From assembly GCA_021162285.1 (NCBI GenBank), contig JAGGYZ010000174.1:1-7425 (forward strand): a DNA stretch of 7,425 nucleotides, in the 5' to 3' direction. Each line of letters opens with the position of its first letter. Position 1 is the stretch's first letter. This document shows, in pieces, positions 1 through 5,673 of this stretch. This DNA is from Candidatus Fermentibacteraceae bacterium (lineage in GTDB: Bacteria > Fermentibacterota > Fermentibacteria > Fermentibacterales > JCC-6). The position numbers were made by a program, and so were the translations under genes. The notes under the pieces were generated by a model that was not told the origin of the DNA, did no database searches, and saw only the letters and a list, made by a program, of their open reading frames with translations.

Positions 1-421
1 TGCCTTTTCGCTCACAACGAAGAATACCCTGCTTGACCAGGCGGCGAAGGGTGTTCTTCACGTTGAGATCACCAAATCGTCTGAATTTACCAAGTATTTT
101 GGATTCCGGGCGTGGCAGATGACAGTAATCAACGATCTCGGATGATATGATCCCAGCCCCGGACGGCAGTACTTTTACCGGGTAGATCACCGTTTTCCCG
201 GGATTCCAGGCTTCCTGTTGAAAAGAGAGGTTTTCTTCACTGGTTTTCAGAAGCTTTAAGAGGGCAGTTCTGATTCTGCCCCCTTCCCCGCCGGATCCGT
301 ATCCGTGGATAACAGAAATTGGTGAAAGATCTCCCCTCTTCACTCTTTCGTTGTAGTGCTTTACAAAAATATCTATGGCTTCAACAACCTGATATCCGTG
401 AAGGTCTATTTCTGTTCTCAT
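1..421 (-). CDS. Smr-domain protein with winged-helix-like tail (C-terminus beyond the window)
   Basis: The reading frame opens at ATG 421 and stays open for 140 codons to the left edge, so the gene is partial. An in-frame TAA lies two codons upstream of the ATG, which rules out a longer start; a modest GAAGAG ribosome site precedes it. Residues 4-65 look like a Smr (small MutS-related) domain: a DLHGY motif at 6-10, a following helix, then HGYGSG near residues 38-43 and the GGRIRTALLKLL helix. Smr domains are known as nucleic-acid-binding or nicking modules found in MutS2 and as stand-alone proteins. After a linker, residues about 97-140 are rich in basic helices, including VKNTLRRLVKQGIL, and resemble a winged-helix DNA-binding fold; this second assignment is my inference. 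It is the last visible gene of the smpB-to-rdgB operon. The cellular role is not known from sequence; DNA or RNA processing is the likeliest area. Confidence 0.8.
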   Translation of the reverse strand, partial: MRTEIDLHGYQVVEAIDIFVKHYNERVKRGDLSPISVIHGYGSGGEGGRIRTALLKLLKTSEENLSFQQEAWNPGKTVIYPVKVLPSGAGIISSEIVDYCHLPRPESKILGKFRRFGDLNVKNTLRRLVKQGILRCERKG

Positions 422-431
422 TTTTTACTCT

Positions 432-617
432 TCAGTGGTTTTGCTGCCACCAGCTTGTTGGCCGAGTGCAGGTGGCAAATTCCACCTGGATATCCATTCC
501 GTAATTTGCTTTCTCTGGAAGCAGTTTCATCAGATCCATGAGCTCATTACTGGCGTTTCCACCGAACCTCTTTGCCTTAATATCAGAATAGGATGACTCC
601 AGGAATGGTTTTTCAAT
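432..617 (-). CDS. Possible small hypothetical protein between rdgB and the Smr gene (doubtful)
   Basis: The 195-bp gap between two co-directional genes carries one frame open for about 61 codons, ending with TGA 10 nt before the Smr ATG. No ATG opens it. The candidates are ATT at 617, which shares one base with the rdgB stop and has GGAG about 9 nt upstream, CTG at 620, or an internal ATG at 539 giving only 35 residues. The product would be hydrophilic, with a helical middle (NELMDLMKLLPEKA), a short strand (MDIQVEFATC) and a Trp-Trp near the end. I recognise no family. In favour are its position in a tightly packed operon and its ordinary-looking codons; against are the rare start and small size. 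It could instead be a decayed gene or untranslated spacer. Confidence 0.33.
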   Translation of the reverse strand: MEKPFLESSYSDIKAKRFGGNASNELMDLMKLLPEKANYGMDIQVEFATCTRPTSWWQQNH

Positions 618-1204
618 CAGGGGCGGCTCCGGAGAAACTCATTAAGCTTGTGCATAGCCCGGGCGCGGTGGGAGACCCGGTTTTTCTCCTCTATGGTGCA
701 TTCAGCAAAAGTCTTATTCAACTCTGTGGAGAAAAACACAGGGTCGTATCCAAAACCATCTTTCCCCGAGTGAACCTCTGTGATCAAACCGTCTACAGAA
801 CCTTCAAAAACATGCTCTTCCCCATCTGGTGAAACCAGAGCAATAACCGTTCGGAACGAAGCTCTCCTGTTGCTGTCCCTCTCACCACTGAGAGCATTAA
901 GGAGCTTTACCGTATTGTCATAGTAGGAACAGTTCTCTCCAGCGTACCTGGCAGTGTACACCCCGGGGGCATCGCCCAGCGCCCATACGAACAAACCAGT
1001 ATCATCTGCTATTGCAACTTTGTTTGTAGCCTCTGCTGCGGTTCTTGCCTTCAGGAGAGCATTCTCCTCAAGGGTAAGCCCCGTTTCCTCCACATCCCAT
1101 CCTGGAATAATGTCGCCAATGGCCACGATATCGCCACCGTCTGCCAGCATTCTCAGTTCTTGCAGCTTGTCTTTGTTTGCTGAAGCGAAAACTATGCAGC
1201 TCAT
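617..1204 (-). CDS. rdgB: XTP/dITP diphosphatase (RdgB/HAM1 family)
   Basis: A 195-residue protein of the normal length for the HAM1/RdgB family. This cytoplasmic, Mg-dependent pyrophosphatase hydrolyses dITP, XTP and similar deaminated purine triphosphates to monophosphates, keeping them out of DNA and RNA. The family landmarks are all visible: the N-terminal SANKDK substrate loop (8-13), EENA (47-50), DDTGL with the metal-binding acids (67-71), PGVYTARYAG (80-89), the GKDGFGYDPVF signature (147-157) and the C-terminal EEKNRVSHRARA (172-183). The ATG start overlaps the end of rph by 4 nt (ATGA), which suggests translational coupling and fixes the start, since no strong independent ribosome site is seen. 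Pairing with rph is common in bacteria (for example rph-ysnA in Bacillus subtilis). Confidence 0.95.
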   Translation of the reverse strand: MSCIVFASANKDKLQELRMLADGGDIVAIGDIIPGWDVEETGLTLEENALLKARTAAEATNKVAIADDTGLFVWALGDAPGVYTARYAGENCSYYDNTVKLLNALSGERDSNRRASFRTVIALVSPDGEEHVFEGSVDGLITEVHSGKDGFGYDPVFFSTELNKTFAECTIEEKNRVSHRARAMHKLNEFLRSRP

Positions 1205-1935
1205 AATTCGCCAGCTGCAGCCTTCTGTGCGGGGATCACTATCTCCCTTATGGCTTCAATGGCATTTGCAGCCAGTTTAAACACGGTTTCAGAGGCCACA
1301 GGGTTCTCTTCAGCAGAGGCCTGGATCTCTACAAGCATTCCGTCTTCCCCTGCAACAATATTCATGTCCATATCTGCTCTGCTGTCTTCCACATAACACA
1401 GGTCCAGAAGCGGTATTCCCTGCACAACGCCGAGACTCAAAGCTCCTATGTACTGCTTCCACGGGTCTATTTCAAGTTTTCCACGGGACAACAGCCTCAG
1501 TATTGCCAGCCTGAGTGCCACAACACTTCCAGTGATACTGGCAACCCTTGTTCCACCGTCTGCAACAAGCACATCACAGTCTACGGTGATGGTTTTGTCC
1601 GGCATATGAGAGGTGTTCACACACTGCCTCAGTGACCGGCCTATAAGTCTCTGTATTTCCTGACTACGACCCTTGATGCCGTTTCCCGTACGATCTCTTC
1701 GTATTCTGTTGTCGCTGCTGCCAGGAAGCATATCGTACTCTGCAGTAACCCAGCCTTTCCCCTTTCCACGAAGGAAAATGGGAACCCTGTAGTCTACCGC
1801 AGCCGAGCACAGAACCCTGTTCTCTCCCCAGGAGACAAGAACGCTGCCCTGGGGGCCCGGCTGATAACCGGTTTCAAAAGATATGTCTCTCAGGTGGTTC
1901 CACTCTCTGCCATCATTTCTGTTTGCTTCGATCAT
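1201..1935 (-). CDS. rph: Ribonuclease PH
   Basis: A 244-residue protein, close to the usual RNase PH length. RNase PH is a phosphorolytic 3'-to-5' exoribonuclease that forms a hexameric ring and trims tRNA precursors and structured RNA 3' ends, releasing nucleoside diphosphates. Visible family features are NDGRE (7-11), the GKGKGWVTAEYDMLPG block (57-72), GRSQEIQRLIGRSLR (89-103), the phosphate-binding GGTR (127-130) in ADGGTRVASITG, and the catalytic-acid segment EDSRADMDMNIV (183-194). The segment after VEIQ (QASAEENPV) departs from the commonest QGTAEGAPF form but keeps its length. It lies 27 nt downstream of the GerM-like gene and overlaps rdgB by 4 nt, so it is part of the same transcript. 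The start is ATG with only a weak AGG about 10 nt upstream. Confidence 0.95.
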   Translation of the reverse strand: MIEANRNDGREWNHLRDISFETGYQPGPQGSVLVSWGENRVLCSAAVDYRVPIFLRGKGKGWVTAEYDMLPGSSDNRIRRDRTGNGIKGRSQEIQRLIGRSLRQCVNTSHMPDKTITVDCDVLVADGGTRVASITGSVVALRLAILRLLSRGKLEIDPWKQYIGALSLGVVQGIPLLDLCYVEDSRADMDMNIVAGEDGMLVEIQASAEENPVASETVFKLAANAIEAIREIVIPAQKAAAGEL

Positions 1936-1962
1936 TTTTCAACCTGTCCTGTGTTATAATAT

Positions 1963-2580
1963 TTACAGATAGCCTGGTATTCCCTGTACTGGAATACCGT
2001 CTTCATATCCTTCGACAAGCTCTCCGGCCACAAATGGGAACAGCACGGTAAAACATATAAACCGGCCTTCTATAGTTTTTACAACACCCTGCCAGTCTGC
2101 CGATCCTGGCAGATCTATAAAGCAGGTATCACCGCTGGCAAAAGCCCATACCCTTTCTATCTCCAGAGGTTCAAAACCACTGTAATCAGCCCAAAGCTCT
2201 ATGAGAAGCTGAAGTTCAGTGTTTTTGGATTCCGGTCCCGGTGATTGTGGAAGTGAGTCCAGTACGGCATCTGCCTCCGAAGTAACAAACAGCGAACAAG
2301 GTGTGGTTTTCCAGTCTGGAGCCCAGACAGAGAGCCCTGTCTCTGTTGCCATATCCGGGTCAAATTCCGGCATAGCCACCGTTTCCATGTTCTGCTCTGA
2401 TAGTGCCGTGTCCGCCGGTTGTGTTGTTTCACCGGAATCAAGACCCATCTTTGTGTTTAAAACCCCCATGGCAAGCTTTGCAGTAACTCCTGCCAGTACA
2501 GCTAGAATTACAACAATTGCAAGCGAACGAACGACCCTGGACGAAGCCGGGCCGTTGGATTTCCCGTTTACAACAGACAA
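1963..2580 (-). CDS. GerMN-like membrane-anchored protein
   Basis: A 205-residue protein with one N-terminal transmembrane segment (about 17-40, LAIVVILAVLAGV core), a polar linker rich in Thr, Ser and acids (45-90), and a C-terminal domain (about 94-205). The C-terminal domain begins CSLFVTSE, continues through a helix (ELQLLIELW), FIDLPGS, a second helix (WQGVVKTIEG) and ends with a strand and turn (AGELVEGYEDG). This strand/helix pattern resembles the GerMN domain, known from spore germination protein GerM and from envelope proteins of non-spore-formers. Similarity is faint, and gene order supports the call: gerM precedes rph and the rdgB homologue in Bacillus subtilis, and here a cell-wall amidase also lies directly upstream. 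It would sit in the cytoplasmic membrane with the domain outside. Reduced confidence reflects weak motif conservation. Confidence 0.68.
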   Translation of the reverse strand: MSVVNGKSNGPASSRVVRSLAIVVILAVLAGVTAKLAMGVLNTKMGLDSGETTQPADTALSEQNMETVAMPEFDPDMATETGLSVWAPDWKTTPCSLFVTSEADAVLDSLPQSPGPESKNTELQLLIELWADYSGFEPLEIERVWAFASGDTCFIDLPGSADWQGVVKTIEGRFICFTVLFPFVAGELVEGYEDGIPVQGIPGYL

Positions 2581-3696
2581 TCAATTCTCCCTTTCCGCAT
2601 ATTCAACTATAGACTCAACAATAGCCTGTGCAGCCCTGAAACGGAAGTCCAGCGACTTCAGCAGCTGCTCCTCCTCAGGATTCGATATGAAACCGACCTC
2701 AACCAGTACAGCCGGCATGTAAGCTCCTCTGAGTACATAAAACCCGGCTCTCTTCACACCTCTGCTTCTTCTGCCGGGAAACAACTGTGTAAAATTACTC
2801 TGTATTGCTCCTGCAAGGTAACTCGACTGGTTCTGAAAGATAGACTGCGCCATATCGGCCAGAAGAAAAGACAGAGGATCTTCAGAAACCGTGGAAACAT
2901 CATCCAGTTCAAGAACATTGTTCTCCAGCATCTGTACCGCTCTGGCATCGTCGGTTCTGGCTCTGGAGAGAAAGTAAGTTTCAAACCCGCCTGCAGAACG
3001 ATTTTCTGCTGCATTGCAGTGTATACTTACAAATAGATCAGCTCTGTTTCTGTTGGCCATTCGGGTTCTGGCACCGAGAGATACATACTCATCCGAGGTT
3101 CTGGTCAGGACGATCCGCAGTTCAGGAAGCCTTATTCGAAGCAGATCCCTCACCATCAGAGATATCTCCAGAGTCCGGTCTTTCTCCTGACTGCCGTTTG
3201 CTCCAACTGCCCCGGGGTCCCTTCCCCCGTGACCCGGATCTACAACGATACAGTCAAAATCTGCCAGCCAGGGAGATCCCTCCCCTCGCTCGAGAGCGGC
3301 ATACACCAGCGAATCCGACCACAGGGTTGTATCAGGCGCAGGCGGTGGAGCCTGCCAGGAAACTGGTGGCAGAAGAATCTCCTCCCCTGCTCTGGCAAAC
3401 ACTATCATGGCTGTAGAGTCACCGTTCAATGCCCAGTCTGCCGAGGTAACCAGAACACTGAATTCTGCGGTAAAGCCTGAAGAGTCCACACAGAGACTAT
3501 CCAGCCAGATAGGAAGCGACCTGGTCTCGTCCCAGTGCACAGGCTGATTGAAAACCACCCTCAGCGTATTACCGGAAGCATGAACAGCAGGATCAAGAGT
3601 CTGCTGCCCGAGCAGCTCAATCACAATGCCATCATACCGCGGAAACAGGTTCAGCCCGATGGTAGCTACAATCGATACCAGCAGGGTTCCGGTCAT
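2581..3696 (-). CDS. N-acetylmuramoyl-L-alanine amidase (Amidase_3/AmiC type)
   Basis: A 371-residue exported peptidoglycan hydrolase that cleaves the amide bond between N-acetylmuramic acid and the stem peptide's L-alanine. The N-terminus (1-19) is hydrophobic and ends in Arg, consistent with an uncleaved anchor or signal peptide. Residues about 20-115 are strand-rich and may be an AMIN-like or other wall-targeting domain, which I cannot assign firmly. A proline-rich linker (116-122) follows, then the catalytic domain from about 147: VVDPGHGGRDPG with zinc ligand His156, EK with zinc ligand Glu171, ADLFVSIHCNAA with zinc ligand His226, GGFETYFLS, and catalytic Glu333 in LVEVGFISNPEE. The insert between FETYFLS and the final strand is the typical regulatory/helical region. 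The start overlaps the smpB stop by 4 nt (ATGA), and the stop abuts the GerM-like gene, so co-expression is likely. The activity is certain; the division or remodelling role is inferred. Confidence 0.93.
   Translation of the reverse strand: MTGTLLVSIVATIGLNLFPRYDGIVIELLGQQTLDPAVHASGNTLRVVFNQPVHWDETRSLPIWLDSLCVDSSGFTAEFSVLVTSADWALNGDSTAMIVFARAGEEILLPPVSWQAPPPAPDTTLWSDSLVYAALERGEGSPWLADFDCIVVDPGHGGRDPGAVGANGSQEKDRTLEISLMVRDLLRIRLPELRIVLTRTSDEYVSLGARTRMANRNRADLFVSIHCNAAENRSAGGFETYFLSRARTDDARAVQMLENNVLELDDVSTVSEDPLSFLLADMAQSIFQNQSSYLAGAIQSNFTQLFPGRRSRGVKRAGFYVLRGAYMPAVLVEVGFISNPEEEQLLKSLDFRFRAAQAIVESIVEYAEREN
2587..2593 (-). promoter_or_regulatory. Ribosome binding site deciding the TTG start of the GerM-like gene
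   Basis: On the minus strand AAGGGAG stands 6 nt before TTG 2580. The TTG directly follows the amidase stop TGA, so this site lies within the last amidase codons. Such strong spacing and complementarity support TTG as the true start. Confidence 0.7.
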
Positions 3697-4163
3697 TGTT
3701 CCCGCAGAGAGTGTTTCATTGCCGCATCAAGTCTTCTCTTGCTGTCACGATCGGCAATGTCTGATCTTTTGTCGTACTTTGTTTTGCCCCGGCACAGCCC
3801 GATTTGAATCTTTGCCCTGCCTGTTTCCGAAATATGAACATCGAGAGCAACCAGGGTAATACCCTTCTCTTCCACCTTCCGCCTTGTTTTTCTCAGTTCA
3901 CGGGTATGGGCAAGAAGCTTTCTTCTGCGGTCGGGATCATGGTTGTCTCTGGCCTCGGGGTATTCAGCGATATGCATACCGTATACCCAGAGTTCCATGT
4001 TGTCATCAAATTGTGCGTAGGCGCCGGCAAGACTTACTTTACCTGCTCTGATAGATTTAATCTCGCTGCCTGCAAGCACAAGCCCCATCTCTATGGATTC
4101 GAGAATGTGGTAATCATGCCTGGCTCTCCGGTTCCTTGCAACAGTTCTTGCTGTTTCAGTCAT
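3693..4163 (-). CDS. smpB: SsrA-binding protein SmpB (trans-translation)
   Basis: A 156-residue protein of standard SmpB length. SmpB binds tmRNA and brings it to ribosomes stalled on broken mRNA, where its C-terminal tail occupies the empty decoding channel. The visible signature includes NRRARHDYHILE (11-22), the SEIKSIRAGKVSL block (33-45), ELWVYGMHIAEY (57-68), NHDPDRRRKLL (74-84) and GKTKYDKR (126-133), followed by a basic helical tail. It is the first gene of the minus-strand operon, with a purine-rich GAAAGGGCGG ribosome site just before ATG 4163. It overlaps the downstream amidase by 4 nt. No tmRNA (ssrA) gene is seen within the window, although smpB and ssrA are often near each other. 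Confidence 0.96.
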   Translation of the reverse strand: MTETARTVARNRRARHDYHILESIEMGLVLAGSEIKSIRAGKVSLAGAYAQFDDNMELWVYGMHIAEYPEARDNHDPDRRRKLLAHTRELRKTRRKVEEKGITLVALDVHISETGRAKIQIGLCRGKTKYDKRSDIADRDSKRRLDAAMKHSLREQ

Positions 4164-4183
4164 TTCCGCCCTTTCAAAGGTGG

Positions 4184-4189
4184 AATATA
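4184..4189 (-). promoter_or_regulatory. Possible -10 box for the smpB operon
   Basis: On the minus strand TATATT lies about 20 nt upstream of the smpB ATG. No good -35 hexamer is visible at 16-18 nt spacing, so this is a weak call. The site abuts the tRNA-Leu promoter on the opposite strand. Confidence 0.35.
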
Positions 4190-4199
4190 TCAGAGGGGA

Positions 4200-4227
4200 T
4201 TGACTTTTGCACGGGTTTTAGCATAAT
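4200..4227 (+). promoter_or_regulatory. Promoter of tRNA-Leu
   Basis: TTGACT at 4200-4205 and CATAAT at 4222-4227 are separated by 16 nt and match the sigma-70 consensus at five of six positions each. The predicted start of transcription falls around 4233-4236, some 10-12 nt before the mature tRNA 5' end. Confidence 0.75.
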
Positions 4228-4245
4228 TGCGCCTGTGTGAACGGG

Positions 4246-4332
4246 GCCGTGGTGGCGGAATTGGCAGACGCGCCAGGTTCAGGACCTGGTGAGGGCAACC
4301 TTGTGGGGGTTCAAGTCCCCCCCACGGTACCA
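4246..4332 (+). tRNA. tRNA-Leu (anticodon CAG)
   Basis: An 87-nt class II tRNA. The acceptor stem GCCGTGG pairs with CCACGGT (the first pair is G-U), followed by discriminator A and an encoded CCA at 4330-4332. The D arm contains the leucine-type AATTGGCAGACGC. The anticodon stem CCAGG/CCTGG (4273-4277/4285-4289) frames the loop TTCAGGA with anticodon CAG at 4280-4282, which reads CUG codons. A long variable arm follows (GAGGGCAACCTTG region), then the T arm GGGGG-TTCAAGT-CCCCC. It has its own promoter upstream and terminator downstream, so it is a single-gene transcription unit. Confidence 0.96.
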
Positions 4333-4333
4333 G

Positions 4334-4364
4334 AAGGTCGCGGTGAAAACCGCGGCCTTTCTTT
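4334..4364 (+). terminator. Rho-independent terminator of tRNA-Leu
   Basis: An 11-bp stem (4334-4344 with 4349-4359, one T-G wobble) closed by a GAAA tetraloop, followed by TTCTTT-type U-rich sequence. It begins one base after the encoded CCA. On the opposite strand the same hairpin lacks a T run, so it probably does not stop transcription of the convergent epimerase gene efficiently. Confidence 0.85.
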
Positions 4365-4395
4365 ACGGCTCCTCTTCCGTGCCTTCACAGAATTT

Positions 4396-4956
4396 TCAAC
4401 CATTGAATACAGGAAGAAGCCCGGTGTTTTTCAGGTCAGTTACAGTCGGGTTGCTCCTGTCGCGGTCAGACAGAATCGGATCTGACAATGCCCACTGTAT
4501 CTTCAATACCGGGTCGTTCCAGGCAACCCCCTGCTCGTCTGATCCATCGTAGTATCTGTTAACCACATAAACAAGCGTTACATCGCTGATAGCAAGGAAA
4601 CCATGGGCAACACCAGGGGGAATCAGCACGCTGCTGCAGTCATCGCTGTTCAGTTGCAGCACATGGGTTTTCAGAAATGTTGGAGAACCATCCCGGAGAT
4701 CTGCAAGAGCAATCTGCAGAGTACCTGAGACCGGTATCCACCAGTCGCTCTGTCTGTTGTGGAAGTGCAGACCTCTTACAGTACCCTTATGTGAACGGGA
4801 CAGATTTACCTGTATTTCTTCACCAAAGCTGCTTGCCTCAGGCCACCGGGAACGAAACACCTCTGCAAAACTGCCCCGGCCGTCTGGAAAAGTGCTGCAG
4901 TGTCTGACTTCAACACCTTGGATTTTCCCGGAGGAATAAGCATTATTGAGTAGCAT
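4396..4956 (-). CDS. RmlC-family (dTDP-4-dehydrorhamnose 3,5-epimerase-like) cupin protein
   Basis: A 186-residue protein matching the RmlC family in length and block order: DGRGSFAEVF (25-34), QVNLSRSHKGTVRGLHFH (49-66) with the catalytic-type His64, GTLQIALADLRDGSPTF (78-94), IPPGVAHGF (112-120), the RYY segment (134-136) holding the acid/base-type Tyr, and WNDP (146-149). Classical RmlC converts dTDP-4-keto-6-deoxyglucose to dTDP-4-keto-rhamnose. Here the stretch after GLHFH (NRQSDWWIPVSG) lacks the usual KLV-type lysine that normally follows the His strand. The substrate may therefore differ and I leave the gene symbol blank. There are no rmlA, rmlB or rmlD neighbours in the window. The start ATG has AAAGGA about 5 nt upstream. 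It is divergent from nth and converges on tRNA-Leu. Confidence 0.85.
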   Translation of the reverse strand: MLLNNAYSSGKIQGVEVRHCSTFPDGRGSFAEVFRSRWPEASSFGEEIQVNLSRSHKGTVRGLHFHNRQSDWWIPVSGTLQIALADLRDGSPTFLKTHVLQLNSDDCSSVLIPPGVAHGFLAISDVTLVYVVNRYYDGSDEQGVAWNDPVLKIQWALSDPILSDRDRSNPTVTDLKNTGLLPVFNG

Positions 4957-4984
4957 AAAATCCTTTCACTGGTTTGACTGTGCG

Positions 4985-4995
4985 GTAATTATTAC
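4985..4995. other. 11-bp palindrome in the divergent epimerase/nth spacer
   Basis: GTAAT-T-ATTAC is a perfect inverted repeat with a single central base. It sits in the 53-bp spacer between the two divergent start codons. The AT-rich core could serve as a -10 region on either strand or as an operator half. No convincing -35/-10 pair was found for either gene, though TTGACT occurs at 4974-4979. Confidence 0.35.
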
Positions 4996-5009
4996 ACGAA
5001 GGATTCACG

Positions 5010-5642
5010 ATGAAAAGAGAGCACACAGCAGAATTTGTAATTGCCATGCTGGAAAAACTGTATCCGGAAGCGAAGTGCGCACTTCACTACGATGGAATAC
5101 CGGAGAGACTTGTTGTGTCTACAATACTGTCGGCCCAGACCACCGATTCAGCGGTGAACAGGGTGACACCCGCACTGTGGAAAAAATATCCAACTATGAG
5201 CCTGCTGGCTCTTGCAGAAAGGTCGGATGTTGAAGTTCTGCTGAAAACAATAGGTCTGTTCAGAAACAAGGCGGATTTTATAATAAGAGCTGCCCGGTTC
5301 ATGGCTGACAACACGCTGCCCGACACCATAAGCGGACTTGTAGAGATACCCGGCGTAGGCAGAAAAACAGCGAATGTAGTTACAGGGGAAATTTTCGGAA
5401 AACCTTCCATTACTGTAGACACCCATGTAAAGCGCCTGTCTATGAGACTTGGCCTGTCTGTGAACACCAGCCCCCGGAAAATTGAACAGGATCTGAAAAA
5501 ACTGATTCCTCCTGAAGATCAGATAATGTTCTGCCATCGCCTGATAACCCATGGCAGGAATGTGTGCAGGGCAAGAAAGCCTCTGTGCGGTGTGTGTTCC
5601 CTGGCTGCCGTGTGCCCCTCCACTAAAAAAGGGAACCCGTAA
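5010..5642 (+). CDS. nth: Endonuclease III (DNA glycosylase/AP lyase)
   Basis: A 210-residue base-excision-repair enzyme that removes oxidised pyrimidines and cleaves the abasic site by beta-elimination. Seen are the N-terminal helical block with ILSAQTTD (39-46), the helix-hairpin-helix VEIPGVGRKTANVV (111-124) with catalytic Lys119, the catalytic Asp137 in VDTHVKRL, and the C-terminal [4Fe-4S] cluster loop C-x6-C-x2-C-x5-C at Cys186, 193, 196 and 202. All key residues are present and the length is standard. ATG 5010 has a good GAAGGA site at 4998-5003. The gene stands alone on the plus strand, and its stop codon lies inside the downstream hairpin. Confidence 0.97.
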   Translation: MKREHTAEFVIAMLEKLYPEAKCALHYDGIPERLVVSTILSAQTTDSAVNRVTPALWKKYPTMSLLALAERSDVEVLLKTIGLFRNKADFIIRAARFMADNTLPDTISGLVEIPGVGRKTANVVTGEIFGKPSITVDTHVKRLSMRLGLSVNTSPRKIEQDLKKLIPPEDQIMFCHRLITHGRNVCRARKPLCGVCSLAAVCPSTKKGNP

Positions 5643-5661
5643 AAAAACGGGCTCCCTCTTC
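5625..5661 (-). terminator. Terminator between nth and the convergent secreted-protein gene, probably bidirectional
   Basis: A 10-bp stem (5631-5640 with 5647-5656, one A/C mismatch) with an A6 loop. Read on the minus strand it is followed at once by six T residues (5630-5625), an excellent intrinsic terminator for the gene ending at 5674. Read on the plus strand the tail is TCTTCT, a weaker terminator for nth, whose stop codon TAA (5640-5642) falls at the stem-loop junction. Confidence 0.85.
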
Positions 5662-5673
5662 TACTAAAAGAAT

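Noticed and set aside
954..1280. Plus-strand open frame of 108 codons
   Set aside because: It lies opposite rdgB and the end of rph, both with clear family motifs; its translation is Ser/Ala-rich antisense composition with no recognisable domain.
1955..1960. Perfect TATAAT on the plus strand between rph and the GerM-like gene
   Set aside because: It faces into antisense of the operon, with no plus-strand gene downstream and no matching -35; likely chance.
2219..2722. Plus-strand open frame of 167 codons
   Set aside because: It covers the GerM-like gene and the amidase C-terminus on the other strand; the low-complexity Ser/Thr-rich product is typical of an antisense shadow.
3804..4226. Plus-strand open frame of 140 codons
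   Set aside because: It is fully antisense to smpB and its promoter region and runs into the tRNA promoter.
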